DNA from: Sphingobacteriales bacterium
GTDB taxonomy: Bacteria; Bacteroidota; Bacteroidia; Chitinophagales; UBA2359
DNA: 64,000 nt
Reading direction: 5' to 3'
Assembly (NCBI GenBank): GCA_016711285.1
Contig: JADJTG010000007.1
Span: forward strand, 62,001-126,000
Shown here piece by piece: positions 26,259 to 35,131 of this stretch. A program made the translations under genes and the position numbers. The notes under the pieces are model-generated. The model worked only from the letters and a program-made list of their open reading frames with translations. It made no database searches and was not told the origin of the DNA. Position 1 is the first letter of the stretch; every line of letters starts with the position of its first letter.

Positions 26259-28088
26259 TTAATTACTTAATCCCATTTCGTTCCAATATTGTGCAGGCAC
26301 GGCATAGCCCAAGCGTTTGGCGGCAACGATATTTTCGCGGGCTGCTGCGGTGTTGCCAAGCATATAATAGCATATAAAACGATTATAATAATAAGTACCA
26401 TCATTGGGAGCTAAGGCAATGGCTTTGTTAAAATCTGCCAAAGCGCGTTTATAGTCTTTTTTATCCTGCAAATACAAAGTACCTCTGTTGTTCCAAGCAC
26501 CTACATGCTGCGGGTCAATAGATAATACTTGCTCATAGCAAGCCAGTGCTTTTTCTGTATTTTTAAAATGATAAGCATATAAATTTCCCAAATGATACCA
26601 TACTTCAGGTTGGCGGTTTTGCAATGATAGTGATTTTTCGTAATCTGTCAAAGCCGCCGATGGGTTATTTAAAATCAAATGGTAATTTTTGGCACGATTA
26701 AAATAATTAGGTGCGTAATAAGGCTGTATGGCAATGGCGCGGTTATAATCTGCCAATGCTTTTTCACCTTCTTGAACGGAACTGTAATACAAACCCCTGT
26801 TGTGATACGCCAGCATATTGTCGGGATAATAATGCAGTACATTTGTCCACAGCACTTCACTGTTGCTCCATAAAGGAATGTACCTCCACGTTTGGACTGC
26901 ATACAGCAACAATAGTAACAGCATTAGCGGCAAAAGCCATTTTTTAAAAGCTGATTTTTGGGCGATGATATACGTTGCCTGCTGTCCGAGCCACCAAAAC
27001 ACGCCGATATAAGCGATGTAAGTATAGCGTTCTGCCACTACCGCGCTACCCACCGCCACCCACTGCACCATCAACGCCAAATTGATGCCATACCACCACC
27101 ACCCGAACCGTGTGCTGCGCCCCGATAATTGCACCGCCCCCAACAGCACCGCCAACACCACAGGCGACAACCAATAATACCATTCCAAAGGCTTCGACAA
27201 ATCGGGATAAGGATGATACGCCGCCAAATGAAAAGGGAAAAACAATTTAAAAGCATAATACAAATAGCCGTAAGCACCAAAACACAGCCGCTGCCACAGA
27301 TTTACTTCTTGCATATCGCCCAAAGCGGTGGTGCTTTGGGTTTTCAGGGTAATGATGCCCATCGCCACTGCCACCACCCAAAAAGGAAAAGTAACCAAGA
27401 AATTGCGCCAAGTGAGTTTATCTTCGTAGCACGCCAGCCAGCACAACAATACCGGCAATATCACCCCACTCGGCTTTGAGAGCACCGACAACACAAACAG
27501 TAGGAAAGCGACAATCAGAATATATCCTTGTTGTTTTTTCAGATAATGACCGTAGCACCACAGAGCCGGCAACATAAAAAAAGCATACAACACATCTTTG
27601 CGCTCCGAAATCCACGCCACCGACTCCACATGCAAAGGGTGAATAGCAAAACACAAAGCCGCAAAACCCGCCACTTGCAGCGAGGTATCGCGCCAACGGC
27701 GCACTATTTCAAATACAAATAAGGTATTGGCAAGATGTAATAATACATTGGTAAGATGATAGCCGAAAGGATTTTGTTTCCAAATGGCATTGTCTATTGC
27801 CAGCGACAACAAAGTAAGTGGATGATAATTGGAACTCACCACCGCTTTGAACATCGCTTGCAGGTGTGTAGCACTTAAACCGCCGATATAGGGATTTTGC
27901 AATACATAGTCGGTGTCGTCCCAGTTGGTAAATCCATTGAACAAAGCCATACTATACAACAGCAACACCGCTACTGCCAACACAATGCGCCAAAAAGTAG
28001 TAGAAAAAACAGGAAGTGATGAAGATAAAAGCGGCTGCGACACGAATAAAAAAGCGGCGGTTGTTTCAAATAGTATAAAACAATACAA
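26259..28088 (-). CDS. TMTC-like membrane glycosyltransferase with TPR repeats
   Basis: About 609 residues. The N-terminal 390 residues are polytopic and show the GT-C motifs of the TMTC/PMT-like group: NWDDTDYVLQNP in the first external loop and HPLHVESVAWISERKDVL. Residues about 410-600 are tetratricopeptide repeats (HNRGLYYSSVQEGEKALADY, NRAKNYH, YHLGNLYAYHFKN, NNRGTLYLQDKKDY). It probably transfers a lipid-linked sugar to exported proteins or glycans, with the TPRs binding the acceptor. The first in-frame codon taken as start is a TTG at 28088, so the exact start is unsure. It may share a transcript with the YfhO-like gene, 178 bp downstream. Confidence 0.82.
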   Translation of the reverse strand: MYCFILFETTAAFLFVSQPLLSSSLPVFSTTFWRIVLAVAVLLLYSMALFNGFTNWDDTDYVLQNPYIGGLSATHLQAMFKAVVSSNYHPLTLLSLAIDNAIWKQNPFGYHLTNVLLHLANTLFVFEIVRRWRDTSLQVAGFAALCFAIHPLHVESVAWISERKDVLYAFFMLPALWCYGHYLKKQQGYILIVAFLLFVLSVLSKPSGVILPVLLCWLACYEDKLTWRNFLVTFPFWVVAVAMGIITLKTQSTTALGDMQEVNLWQRLCFGAYGYLYYAFKLFFPFHLAAYHPYPDLSKPLEWYYWLSPVVLAVLLGAVQLSGRSTRFGWWWYGINLALMVQWVAVGSAVVAERYTYIAYIGVFWWLGQQATYIIAQKSAFKKWLLPLMLLLLLLYAVQTWRYIPLWSNSEVLWTNVLHYYPDNMLAYHNRGLYYSSVQEGEKALADYNRAIAIQPYYAPNYFNRAKNYHLILNNPSAALTDYEKSLSLQNRQPEVWYHLGNLYAYHFKNTEKALACYEQVLSIDPQHVGAWNNRGTLYLQDKKDYKRALADFNKAIALAPNDGTYYYNRFICYYMLGNTAAARENIVAAKRLGYAVPAQYWNEMGLSN

Positions 28089-28391
28089 TACTTATCGGCA
28101 AAGTTATACATTTTTACTACTTACTCCAACAGATTATTCTAAAAAGGCAGGGTTGGAAACACTATCAACAGATGTTTTTTATTTATCAACAAATAAAATA
28201 TTACTTATCAACACATTGTCCACCAAAAAACAAAAATGTGCATAAAAAACATCTTTTATAACCAAATCAAAGCATATTCCATTGTCTATTGTTTGTTGAT
28301 ATAAAAATTAAAATGTATGCGCTGTTTTGCACTATCTTCGTAGCCCCGAATGTTGTTTATTGTATTACTATTTGCTCTATTATTAAGTTGT

Positions 28392-29945
28392 ATGACCGAC
28401 CCAAATGCCGCCCCTTCATCTTTCAGTAAAATTGTAGAAAAACAACGCCCCTTTGTGCGGCGTGCTGATGTATCTAATCTGTTATTTGATAAGATACAAC
28501 CTCAAGCCCGCGATATGGAAGAGGCTGTGCTGGGGGCAATGATGCTCGACAAAGATGCTGTGTCGGTAGTAATAGATATTTTGAAGCCGGATAGTTTTTA
28601 TGTAGAAGCGCACGCACATATTTATCAGGCTATTCAGGATTTGTTCGGAAAATCAAAGCCTGTTGATATTTTGACGGTGACAGAACAGCTCCGAAAAAAC
28701 ACCAAACTCGACGAAGTAGGAGGTCCCTTTTATATCACCCAACTCACCAACCGCATCGGTAGTAGTGCCAACGTGGAAACTTATGCCCGTATTGTCGCCG
28801 AAAAATATATTTTACGCGAACTCATACGCACCGCCAGTGACATCAGTCGCGATGCCTACGAAGAAAGCACCGATGTATTTGAACTTTTGGACAAAACGGA
28901 GCAGAGCCTTTTTAGTATCACCGACAAAAATATTCACCGCAGCTACGAGGCAATGAACACCCTCGTTAGCCAAGCTATCAAACAAATAGAAGCCCTGCGC
29001 GAACATCAGGACGGATTGGTGGGTATTCCTTCGGGTTTTACGGCGTTAGACCGCGTCACTTCGGGTTGGCAACGCTCCGACCTGATTGTAGTGGCGGCAC
29101 GCCCGGGTATGGGAAAAACCGCCTTTACGCTTTCGGTGGCACGCAATGCGGCGGTGGAGTTCAAAAAACCGGTGGCTTTGTTTTCCTTAGAGATGTCCTC
29201 GCTGCAATTGGTGAATCGTTTGATTTCGGCAGAGGCTGAAATTCCTTCGGAAAAAATAAAAAAAGGACAATTGGCGGATTACGAGTGGAAACAATTGGAA
29301 AAGAAAATAGAAAAATTGTCGGAAGCTCCCATTTTTATTGATGATACGCCCGCCATTAATATTTTTGAATTGCGTGCCAAATGTCGCCGCCTTAAAATGC
29401 AGCACGATATTCAGCTCATTATCATTGATTATCTGCAATTGATGAGCGGAACAGGCGGCGACAAACGCGGCGGCAACCGTGAGCAGGAAGTAAGTGCTAT
29501 TTCGCGGGCATTGAAAAGTATCGCCAAAGAATTGGACGTTCCTGTTATTGCGCTTTCGCAGTTGAGCCGTGCACCCGAAATGCGCGGCGGTAACAAACGC
29601 CCCCAACTCTCCGACCTGCGCGAATCCGGCTCTATCGAGCAAGATAGCGATATGGTGATTTTTCTGTATCGCCCCGAATATTATGGTTTTGACAAGGACG
29701 AAGACGGCTACCCCACGCAAGGATTGGCGGAAATCATCATCGCCAAACACAGAAACGGCGCATTGGATAATGTAAAAGCCCGCTTTGTGGGAACTTTTGC
29801 CAAATTCACCGACTTGGAATCCGGAGCCAACCTCAGTATGAGCGCAGGCGGCGGTAATAATTTTATTTCCAACAATATCATCACCCGCTCCTCTGCTATG
29901 AACCAAAGCAGCGATGAAGTATTTGATGAAGATGTGCCGTTTTAA
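28392..29945 (+). CDS. dnaB: Replicative DNA helicase DnaB
   Basis: About 517 residues from the ATG at 28392; an upstream ATG at 28350 would add a hydrophobic 14-residue leader not expected for DnaB. The N-terminal domain begins QARDMEEAVLGAMMLDKDAV. The RecA-like C-terminal domain has Walker A ARPGMGKTAF (about 225-235), Walker B IIIDYLQLMSG, and the arginine-finger region SDLRESGSIEQDSD. The protein is the hexameric fork helicase loaded at oriC. No intein is present. TATCTTCG about 57 bp upstream is one base from the -7 consensus. Confidence 0.96.
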   Translation: MTDPNAAPSSFSKIVEKQRPFVRRADVSNLLFDKIQPQARDMEEAVLGAMMLDKDAVSVVIDILKPDSFYVEAHAHIYQAIQDLFGKSKPVDILTVTEQLRKNTKLDEVGGPFYITQLTNRIGSSANVETYARIVAEKYILRELIRTASDISRDAYEESTDVFELLDKTEQSLFSITDKNIHRSYEAMNTLVSQAIKQIEALREHQDGLVGIPSGFTALDRVTSGWQRSDLIVVAARPGMGKTAFTLSVARNAAVEFKKPVALFSLEMSSLQLVNRLISAEAEIPSEKIKKGQLADYEWKQLEKKIEKLSEAPIFIDDTPAINIFELRAKCRRLKMQHDIQLIIIDYLQLMSGTGGDKRGGNREQEVSAISRALKSIAKELDVPVIALSQLSRAPEMRGGNKRPQLSDLRESGSIEQDSDMVIFLYRPEYYGFDKDEDGYPTQGLAEIIIAKHRNGALDNVKARFVGTFAKFTDLESGANLSMSAGGGNNFISNNIITRSSAMNQSSDEVFDEDVPF

Positions 29946-30102
29946 AATTTTTTTAATAAATTATTTATATTAAGTAGTTGTACAAAAATAGTTTGTATTT
30001 ATGAGTTAATAAAAATAATTGATAATCAGATGCTTATGCCAACTAAGAACTAAAAATTGATCACTTACAACTACTTAAAATTAGTTCTATTTTTATTTTA
30101 CC

Positions 30103-30663
30103 GTGCAGCCATCATTTCAAAAAACAGCCAATATTGACCTCCAACGCTTAGATGCAGAAAGCACGCGCCGTGCCGACAAAATGCCATTGATAGTAGTGCT
30201 GGAAGATGTTCGAAGTGCGCATAATGTGGGTTCTGTATTTCGTACTGCCGATGCTTTTTTGGTAGAGGAAATTGTATTGTGCGGTATTACCGCTACACCG
30301 CCGCACAAAGAAATTGCCAAAACCGCACTCGGTGCTACCGAAAGTGTGGCGTGGCACTACGAAGCGGATTGTTCGCTGTTTTTGCGCGAAGCACGGTTGA
30401 AAGGTTACAGTATCGCCGCCGTGGAGCAGGTGCAGCCCCATTATTGGTTGCAAAACTGGCATCAAGCCACCACACAGGCATTTCCGTTGGTGCTGATATT
30501 CGGCAACGAAGTAGAGGGCGTAAGCGAAGCGGCTTTGCAGCATTGCGATTATTGCATAGAAATTCCACAAGAAGGCAGCAAACACTCCTTTAATGTAGCC
30601 GCCGCCGCCGCTATGGTATTGTGGGAAATTTACAAATATTACAAATCTGCACCACAATCGTAA
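30103..30663 (+). CDS. TrmH/SpoU-family RNA 2'-O-methyltransferase
   Basis: A 186-residue single-domain SPOUT enzyme. Motif 1 is LEDVRSAHNVGSVFRTAD (about 32-49), motif 2 LIFGNEVEGVS (about 130-140), and motif 3 IPQEGSKHSFNVAAAAA (about 152-168). The motifs form the trefoil-knot SAM site that methylates ribose 2'-OH on tRNA or rRNA. Without an N-terminal substrate-recognition domain the exact target is not clear; tRNA Gm18 is one option. The first start is a GTG at 30103. A downstream ATG at 30181 would remove motif 1, so the GTG or an earlier non-ATG start is needed. Confidence 0.9.
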   Translation: MQPSFQKTANIDLQRLDAESTRRADKMPLIVVLEDVRSAHNVGSVFRTADAFLVEEIVLCGITATPPHKEIAKTALGATESVAWHYEADCSLFLREARLKGYSIAAVEQVQPHYWLQNWHQATTQAFPLVLIFGNEVEGVSEAALQHCDYCIEIPQEGSKHSFNVAAAAAMVLWEIYKYYKSAPQS

Positions 30664-30695
30664 CTTTTGTTACGATACAGCAGTTGGCGGTGTGC

Positions 30696-30703
30696 TATCT
30701 TTG
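30696..30703 (+). promoter_or_regulatory. -7 box (TATCTTTG) before the DUF2892-like gene
   Basis: TATCTTTG matches TAnnTTTG exactly and lies 32 bp before the ATG at 30735. It supports that ATG over the earlier in-frame start at 30621, which would lie inside the upstream methyltransferase gene. Confidence 0.55.
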
Positions 30704-30734
30704 CACCAATATTTTTATTTTTTTGTATTATTCT

Positions 30735-31001
30735 ATGCAAACATTTCTTTACAACGGACTTTTAGCTCCTTGGACATTGTTGCGTTTTTTACGTTTTTTG
30801 ATGGGCGCACTACTTTTGGTGCAGGCATACCAACTGAAAGAATACTGGATAATGGGAGTGGCGGCATTTTTTATACTGATGGCTTTGCTCAACAGAGGGT
30901 GTTGCGGTGTTGCAGGCACTTGCGCCCCCAATACTCTACCGCACAACGGCAGCAATAACGACACAACGGAACAGATACACTACGAAGAGATAAAAAAATA
31001 A
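30735..31001 (+). CDS. Small inner-membrane protein, DUF2892-like
   Basis: An 88-residue protein with two hydrophobic segments (LLRFLRFLMGALLLVQAY and WIMGVAAFFILMALLN) and a cysteine-rich turn GCCGVAGTCAP after the second. The pattern resembles YgaP/DUF2892-type proteins that accompany thioredoxin- and rhodanese-linked functions in Bacteroidota. The cysteine cluster could bind metal or form a redox pair. A thioredoxin gene starts 69 bp downstream on the same strand, which supports a shared redox role. A longer reading from 30621 overlaps the TrmH gene and lacks support. Confidence 0.7.
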   Translation: MQTFLYNGLLAPWTLLRFLRFLMGALLLVQAYQLKEYWIMGVAAFFILMALLNRGCCGVAGTCAPNTLPHNGSNNDTTEQIHYEEIKK

Positions 31002-31070
31002 ACATTTTTCAACTTTTGCGCTGCTACACTGTTGATTACATTTAAAAAAAATAAAAAAACACTATAAATT

Positions 31071-31364
31071 ATGACTTTTCAGGATATTGTACAAACAGAA
31101 GGTATTGTATTGGTAGATTTTTATGCAGAATGGTGTGGTCCCTGCAAAATGATGGCTCCCATTTTGAAAGAGGTGAAAGACGAATTAGGCGAACAGGTAA
31201 AAATTGTAAAAATAGATGTAGATAAAAATCCCCAACTTGCCGCCAAACAGCAAGTACGCGGCGTACCTACTTTGGTACTCTATAAAAATGGCGAACCCAA
31301 ATGGCGACAAAGCGGCGTAGTGCCTAAAAGTGGTTTGTTGCAGGTAATTTCGCAATTTTCTTAG
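31071..31364 (+). CDS. trxA: Thioredoxin
   Basis: A 97-residue single-domain thioredoxin with no signal peptide. The active site WCGPC is at residues 21-25, and the cis-proline segment GVPTLVLYKNG and C-terminal GVVPKSGLL follow the canonical fold. It is a general cytoplasmic disulfide reductase. It follows the small membrane protein with a Cys-rich loop and is followed by an intrinsic terminator about 120 bp downstream. Confidence 0.95.
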   Translation: MTFQDIVQTEGIVLVDFYAEWCGPCKMMAPILKEVKDELGEQVKIVKIDVDKNPQLAAKQQVRGVPTLVLYKNGEPKWRQSGVVPKSGLLQVISQFS

Positions 31365-31486
31365 AAAAAAAATACGACCTAATTTCAAACGAGTTAAAGA
31401 TTTTTGCAAATAACGTGTTTAAATTTTATTTTAAAAATAAAACATTATCATTCAAAACATAATCCTTAAACTTATCTGTTTAAAAT

Positions 31487-31524
31487 AAAAATGCCTGCAA
31501 CATCAAGTTTTTGCAGGCATTTTT
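31487..31524. terminator. Intrinsic terminator between trxA and the glycosyltransferase operon
   Basis: AAAAATGCCTGCAA pairs perfectly with TTGCAGGCATTTTT across a 10-nt loop, giving a stem with A and T tracts on both sides. It can terminate both the plus-strand trxA transcript and the minus-strand GT2/sulfotransferase operon. Confidence 0.85.
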
Positions 31525-31607
31525 ATTTAATTCAAGTAGATAAAAGCAGTACCGCCGATTGACTTTTATACCAAAGCCAGAAAGACATCTGCTTTGCTTT
31601 TTTTGTT

Positions 31608-32501
31608 TCAAAAAGCAAAATATTTATATTTTCTGCCGCCCGTAAAACGCTGTGCCAGCCAGTAAGCACCTTTTTTTAAGTAGCGCAGGGGCGTTGCCGA
31701 ACTCAAACTGAAAGATAGCCATTGTGTGGCGGCTTTCCATAAATTCTGATGCCGGAGCTGATAGTAAATATTGCGTTCTTCGCCGCGCTTTTGGATATAA
31801 TTGCGCTCTTTTTCGCTCAGATGTGGGGCTAAATATTGCAGCATCAACTTTGCTTCGTCCTGCAAATACTGCGGGTCGGCGGTTTCGGCACTATATCCCT
31901 TGCCCTCGTATGTGGCAATTTGCAAAGGCACATAGCAGGTACGCACACTGTCGTCGCCAAAACATGCAAAATGAAACACATGGTCGGCTTTTACCTGATA
32001 GCGAATATCATATTTCCCTTTTTTATCAAATAAATTTCTTTTATAAAAAACCGCTTGATGGCACAAGGTTTCAAAAACCAAACGCTGCGGCGAAAAAGCC
32101 CCCCTGTGTTGTCGAGGTCCGTTTTGGGCGTGTACTTCGCCATAAATAATATCGCAATGACGGTCGGTACTGCCAAAAACAGCTTGCAGCACTCCTTTTT
32201 CCAATTGGTCATCGCTGCCCAAAAAATACAAATAATCGCCTGTGCTGCGTGCAATGCCTTTGTTATAAGCATCGTATATGCCTTCATCTGCTTCGCTTAT
32301 CCAATATGCCAAATGTGATTCGTACTGCCGGATAATGCGCAAAGTAGATTCATCGCTGCCGCCGTCAATAATAATAAACTCCACACGCGGATAATGCTGC
32401 TCCAACACCGACAAAATACAGCGTTCGAGGGTACTTGCCTGATTAAAGGTCGGTATAATGATACTGACAAGTGGTAATGTTGAGTAATCGGTAGCTTCCA
32501 T
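31608..32501 (-). CDS. Family 2 glycosyltransferase
   Basis: About 297 residues from the ATG at 32501 (MEATDYSTLPLVS), one base after the stop of the upstream sulfotransferase gene, so the pair is tightly coupled. The GT-A fold is marked by VSIIIPTFNQASTLERCI, IIIDGGSDEST, and the metal-binding region LGSDDQLEKGVL. The acceptor-binding half is typical of WcaA-like enzymes. It probably adds a sugar to a surface polysaccharide in the cytoplasm. It is the last gene of a five-gene minus-strand cluster with two sulfotransferases, a second GT2 and a sulfatase, pointing to synthesis of a sulfated glycan. Confidence 0.9.
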   Translation of the reverse strand: MEATDYSTLPLVSIIIPTFNQASTLERCILSVLEQHYPRVEFIIIDGGSDESTLRIIRQYESHLAYWISEADEGIYDAYNKGIARSTGDYLYFLGSDDQLEKGVLQAVFGSTDRHCDIIYGEVHAQNGPRQHRGAFSPQRLVFETLCHQAVFYKRNLFDKKGKYDIRYQVKADHVFHFACFGDDSVRTCYVPLQIATYEGKGYSAETADPQYLQDEAKLMLQYLAPHLSEKERNYIQKRGEERNIYYQLRHQNLWKAATQWLSFSLSSATPLRYLKKGAYWLAQRFTGGRKYKYFAF

Positions 32502-32502
32502 G

Positions 32503-33462
32503 CTATTTTTTAAATAAATCAATACCACTCAAAAGATATACATATTTACGAATAAAATATTTCGTGCTGAAAGCCGTAAGGGTTTCGTTGTTTTGAGCAG
32601 TTTTTAAAAAACGGTTGAAGGAGTATGAACTTTTTAATGTGTCGGCAGCCTGTTCGTAATTGCCGTATTGCTTCAGAAAATCGTTGCCTAAATAGTGGGC
32701 ATATCCTTTAAAAAAGCTGCGCCACTGGGTATCTTTTAATTTAATATTCCAAGTATCCAAACTGTCGGCTGAGGGCTGTTGATGACGATGAATACCGATA
32801 GCATCACCCATATTTCCTTTTGTTTTATCATTATCGGCGTAGTGCAGTATTGATTTTTCAAAAGGAATCTCCAACCATTCGTATAATTCTTTGACAATTA
32901 TTTCGGGCTGCGTCACTAAATTTTCGTATAAAATTGTACGCACATTCGTTTGATGGCTTTGCTGTTGTGCAAAATTTTGTATTAAAAAAGGCGCATTGAG
33001 AAAATCACGGCGGGCGGTATAGAGGCGGTCTAAATTATCACAGCGAAACGAATCAATGATAGAATGTAGTACGGCGAGGGGGTTTCTTTTGAGTAAAATG
33101 ATTTTTGCCTGCGGGAAAACCTGTGCAATTTCGGGTAAAATTTCGTAGTATCGCGGCGTTTTATCCAAAAAATAGCGCACCTGCGGGGCGGCGTTGTAAA
33201 AATATAGTTGTTCGGCAAATTGGCGCAAAGCCGCGTGATATGCAGCATCGCCGCCAACTTTCGGAATAAACTCCTCCAAGCCGCGTGCCGCCAATTTTTC
33301 GTTGTAGGCGGTGCGGTGCAATTCGGGTTTGCGTGCCGACAAAAAAGGCAGGAGCAGCCAAGGTTCGCTCACGCTGGCAACGGCGGCATTGTTAGACAAC
33401 AGACTTTGGAGTAGGGTAGAGCCACTGCGCGGCTGCGATATAACGAAAATAATATGCTTCAA
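32503..33462 (-). CDS. Sulfotransferase
   Basis: A 319-residue PAPS-dependent sulfotransferase. The 5'-phosphosulfate-binding loop is SQPRSGSTLLQSLL (about 9-22), and the 3'-phosphate-binding region follows at KIILLKRNPLAVLHSIIDSF. The C-terminal half is variable, as expected for acceptor binding. It would move sulfate from PAPS to a hydroxyl or amine of a carbohydrate or lipid. It lies between another sulfotransferase gene and a GT2 gene on the same strand. Confidence 0.87.
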   Translation of the reverse strand: MKHIIFVISQPRSGSTLLQSLLSNNAAVASVSEPWLLLPFLSARKPELHRTAYNEKLAARGLEEFIPKVGGDAAYHAALRQFAEQLYFYNAAPQVRYFLDKTPRYYEILPEIAQVFPQAKIILLKRNPLAVLHSIIDSFRCDNLDRLYTARRDFLNAPFLIQNFAQQQSHQTNVRTILYENLVTQPEIIVKELYEWLEIPFEKSILHYADNDKTKGNMGDAIGIHRHQQPSADSLDTWNIKLKDTQWRSFFKGYAHYLGNDFLKQYGNYEQAADTLKSSYSFNRFLKTAQNNETLTAFSTKYFIRKYVYLLSGIDLFKK

Positions 33463-33504
33463 TGTTTAAAGATATTATTTTTTTAATACTGTTCAAAAAT
33501 TTGA

Positions 33505-34206
33505 TTAATAATGATTTAATTGCAAAGCATATTCATAAATTTCGTATTCCAAAGCATTGTTTTCCTTAAAAATACGAATGGCTTCTTCACTTGCCTGCGA
33601 GGAGCGCGGCGTTTTGTTGCGCACGCGCACGGTTTTTGGTTTTTGTATAGTTTTTTGGCAAAAATATCCATACTTTCCTGTAATTTTTCCGTAACCCCGA
33701 TATGAATAAAATGCGTATCAATCAGTTGGCGATAATTATCAATCGTCATTTCCCAAGGAAAATACTGTAGCATATAGCATTTGTTTTTTATCAAAAACTC
33801 ATCTAAAGACTCATAAGGCCAGGATTCAATTTTTTTGCCTTCGCGGTAATGTATGCCCATTTGAATGCGTGTGAGATTGTAAAAATAGTCGGAAGTCATC
33901 AGCGCAAGCGGGTCGCGCAGCACCGTGATAAACTGACGGGCATCATCGGGATAATAATCCAATACGCCAATATTGCGATTGCGATTGAAATGTCCGTGTA
34001 CGCAAATGCCTTTGCGGTAGTCGGTTTTTGAAAAAAAGGGGTGCAAACGGGCGAGTTTTGGGGGTTTATTTTTTTTTAAATTGCGGATAATGGCGATAAA
34101 ACTTCCACCAACCGAACCAACTTTGCAAAATTTCTAAAACGCTGGTGCCGCTGCATTTGGGAATATGGATAGAAAAAAGCGGTAAATTAGGGTTGTAGTC
34201 AATCAT
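33505..34206 (-). pseudogene. Sulfotransferase-family protein, interrupted by two compensating frameshifts
   Basis: Three frames join into one protein of about 233 residues. From the ATG at 34206 the first part reads PLFSIHIPKCSGTSVLEIL, the PAPS loop of Sulfotransfer_2-type enzymes. After an A9 tract near 34072-34080 (one base too many) the frame shifts to HPFFSKTDYRKGICVHGHF and ITVLRDPLALMTSDYFYN, the 3'-phosphate region. Near 33640, in an A-rich stretch (one base too few), it shifts back to KTPRSSQASEEAIRIFKENN and ends at 33505. The total is divisible by three, as two opposite single-base errors predict. All three segments look like genuine coding sequence, so assembly error is likely. 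Neighbours suggest glycan sulfation. Confidence 0.75.
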
Positions 34207-34224
34207 CACATATAAAAAAATATC

Positions 34225-35118
34225 TCAAAACATTTTATTTATCGCTCCGATGTCTTTCGGATAGCGCAACAGATGTTTAAAACCATACCAAGCAGCTCGC
34301 CAACGGCTATGTTGCTTGACGGCAGAGGGATATTTAAAAGAAAAATAGTGTTGCATGGTATTTTGGATTTTTTTTGTTTCCTCCTTTGCATACACTTGTT
34401 TGCAAAGGTCTATATTTTTCTCAAAAACCCACTGCATTTCTTGTAATAATTTTATTCTTTTCAGGCGTTTGGAAATACCTTGCGTGTTGTGCTCGTAAGA
34501 AGAGCCGATATAAGGAGCGTAGGCGATGCGGGCAAAAGCAGCGTAGCGAATGCGTGAGTCCCAGTCGTGGAAGGCTGCAATGCGCTCATCGTAGTAGTTG
34601 ATGCGCTCCAGTACGGAGCGGTGCATCAGCTCAAAACGGAAAATGGTGTTGTGGGGAAAATCGCGGGTGATAATTTCTTTGAGCAACAATCCGGTTTTTG
34701 GGGTATCGGTATCGGAGAGCCAACGGCGTGTGGTGTTGGTTATTTCGTTTCTGAACTCAAAATTGGAATAAACCACTTCGCAGTCGGGGTGTTGGCGCAG
34801 GGCGGCTATTTCGCTGCTTATTTTTTCGGGATAATACCAGTCGTCGCCGTCTAAATAGGTTATCCATTCTCCTTTTGCCATTTTGAAACCCGTATTTTTA
34901 TTGCGCGGAATACCTACATTTTGGGGTTGAAAAAAATAGCGTACCTGCTGCGGATATTGTTCGGCAGTGGCGGCTATCCACTCGCAGCTGCCGTCGGTAG
35001 AGCCGTCGTCAACGATGATGATTTCGAGGGGCGAGTAGGTCTGTGCCAACAAAGAAGCAAAGGCTCTTTGCAACAGAGGCAGGTGGTTGTAGCTGGTGAG
35101 GACGACAGAGACGAGCAA
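34225..35118 (-). CDS. Family 2 glycosyltransferase
   Basis: A 297-residue GT-A enzyme. VSVVLTSYNHLPLLQRAF opens the nucleotide-sugar domain, IIVDDGSTDGSCEW is the UDP-binding strand, and YLDGDDWYYPEKI carries the DxD-type metal ligand. The C-terminal part (FHDWDSRIRYAAFARIAY) is the acceptor side. It lies 13 bp after the sulfatase gene and 18 bp before the broken sulfotransferase, all on the minus strand, so it belongs to the same operon. Confidence 0.9.
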   Translation of the reverse strand: MLVSVVLTSYNHLPLLQRAFASLLAQTYSPLEIIIVDDGSTDGSCEWIAATAEQYPQQVRYFFQPQNVGIPRNKNTGFKMAKGEWITYLDGDDWYYPEKISSEIAALRQHPDCEVVYSNFEFRNEITNTTRRWLSDTDTPKTGLLLKEIITRDFPHNTIFRFELMHRSVLERINYYDERIAAFHDWDSRIRYAAFARIAYAPYIGSSYEHNTQGISKRLKRIKLLQEMQWVFEKNIDLCKQVYAKEETKKIQNTMQHYFSFKYPSAVKQHSRWRAAWYGFKHLLRYPKDIGAINKMF

Positions 35119-35131
35119 GAAAAAACAATAT

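Noticed and set aside
30621..31001. 126-residue protein starting at 30621 instead of 30735
   Set aside because: The longer form overlaps the TrmH-type gene in another frame; the TATCTTTG box at 30696 and the ATG at 30735 support the short form.
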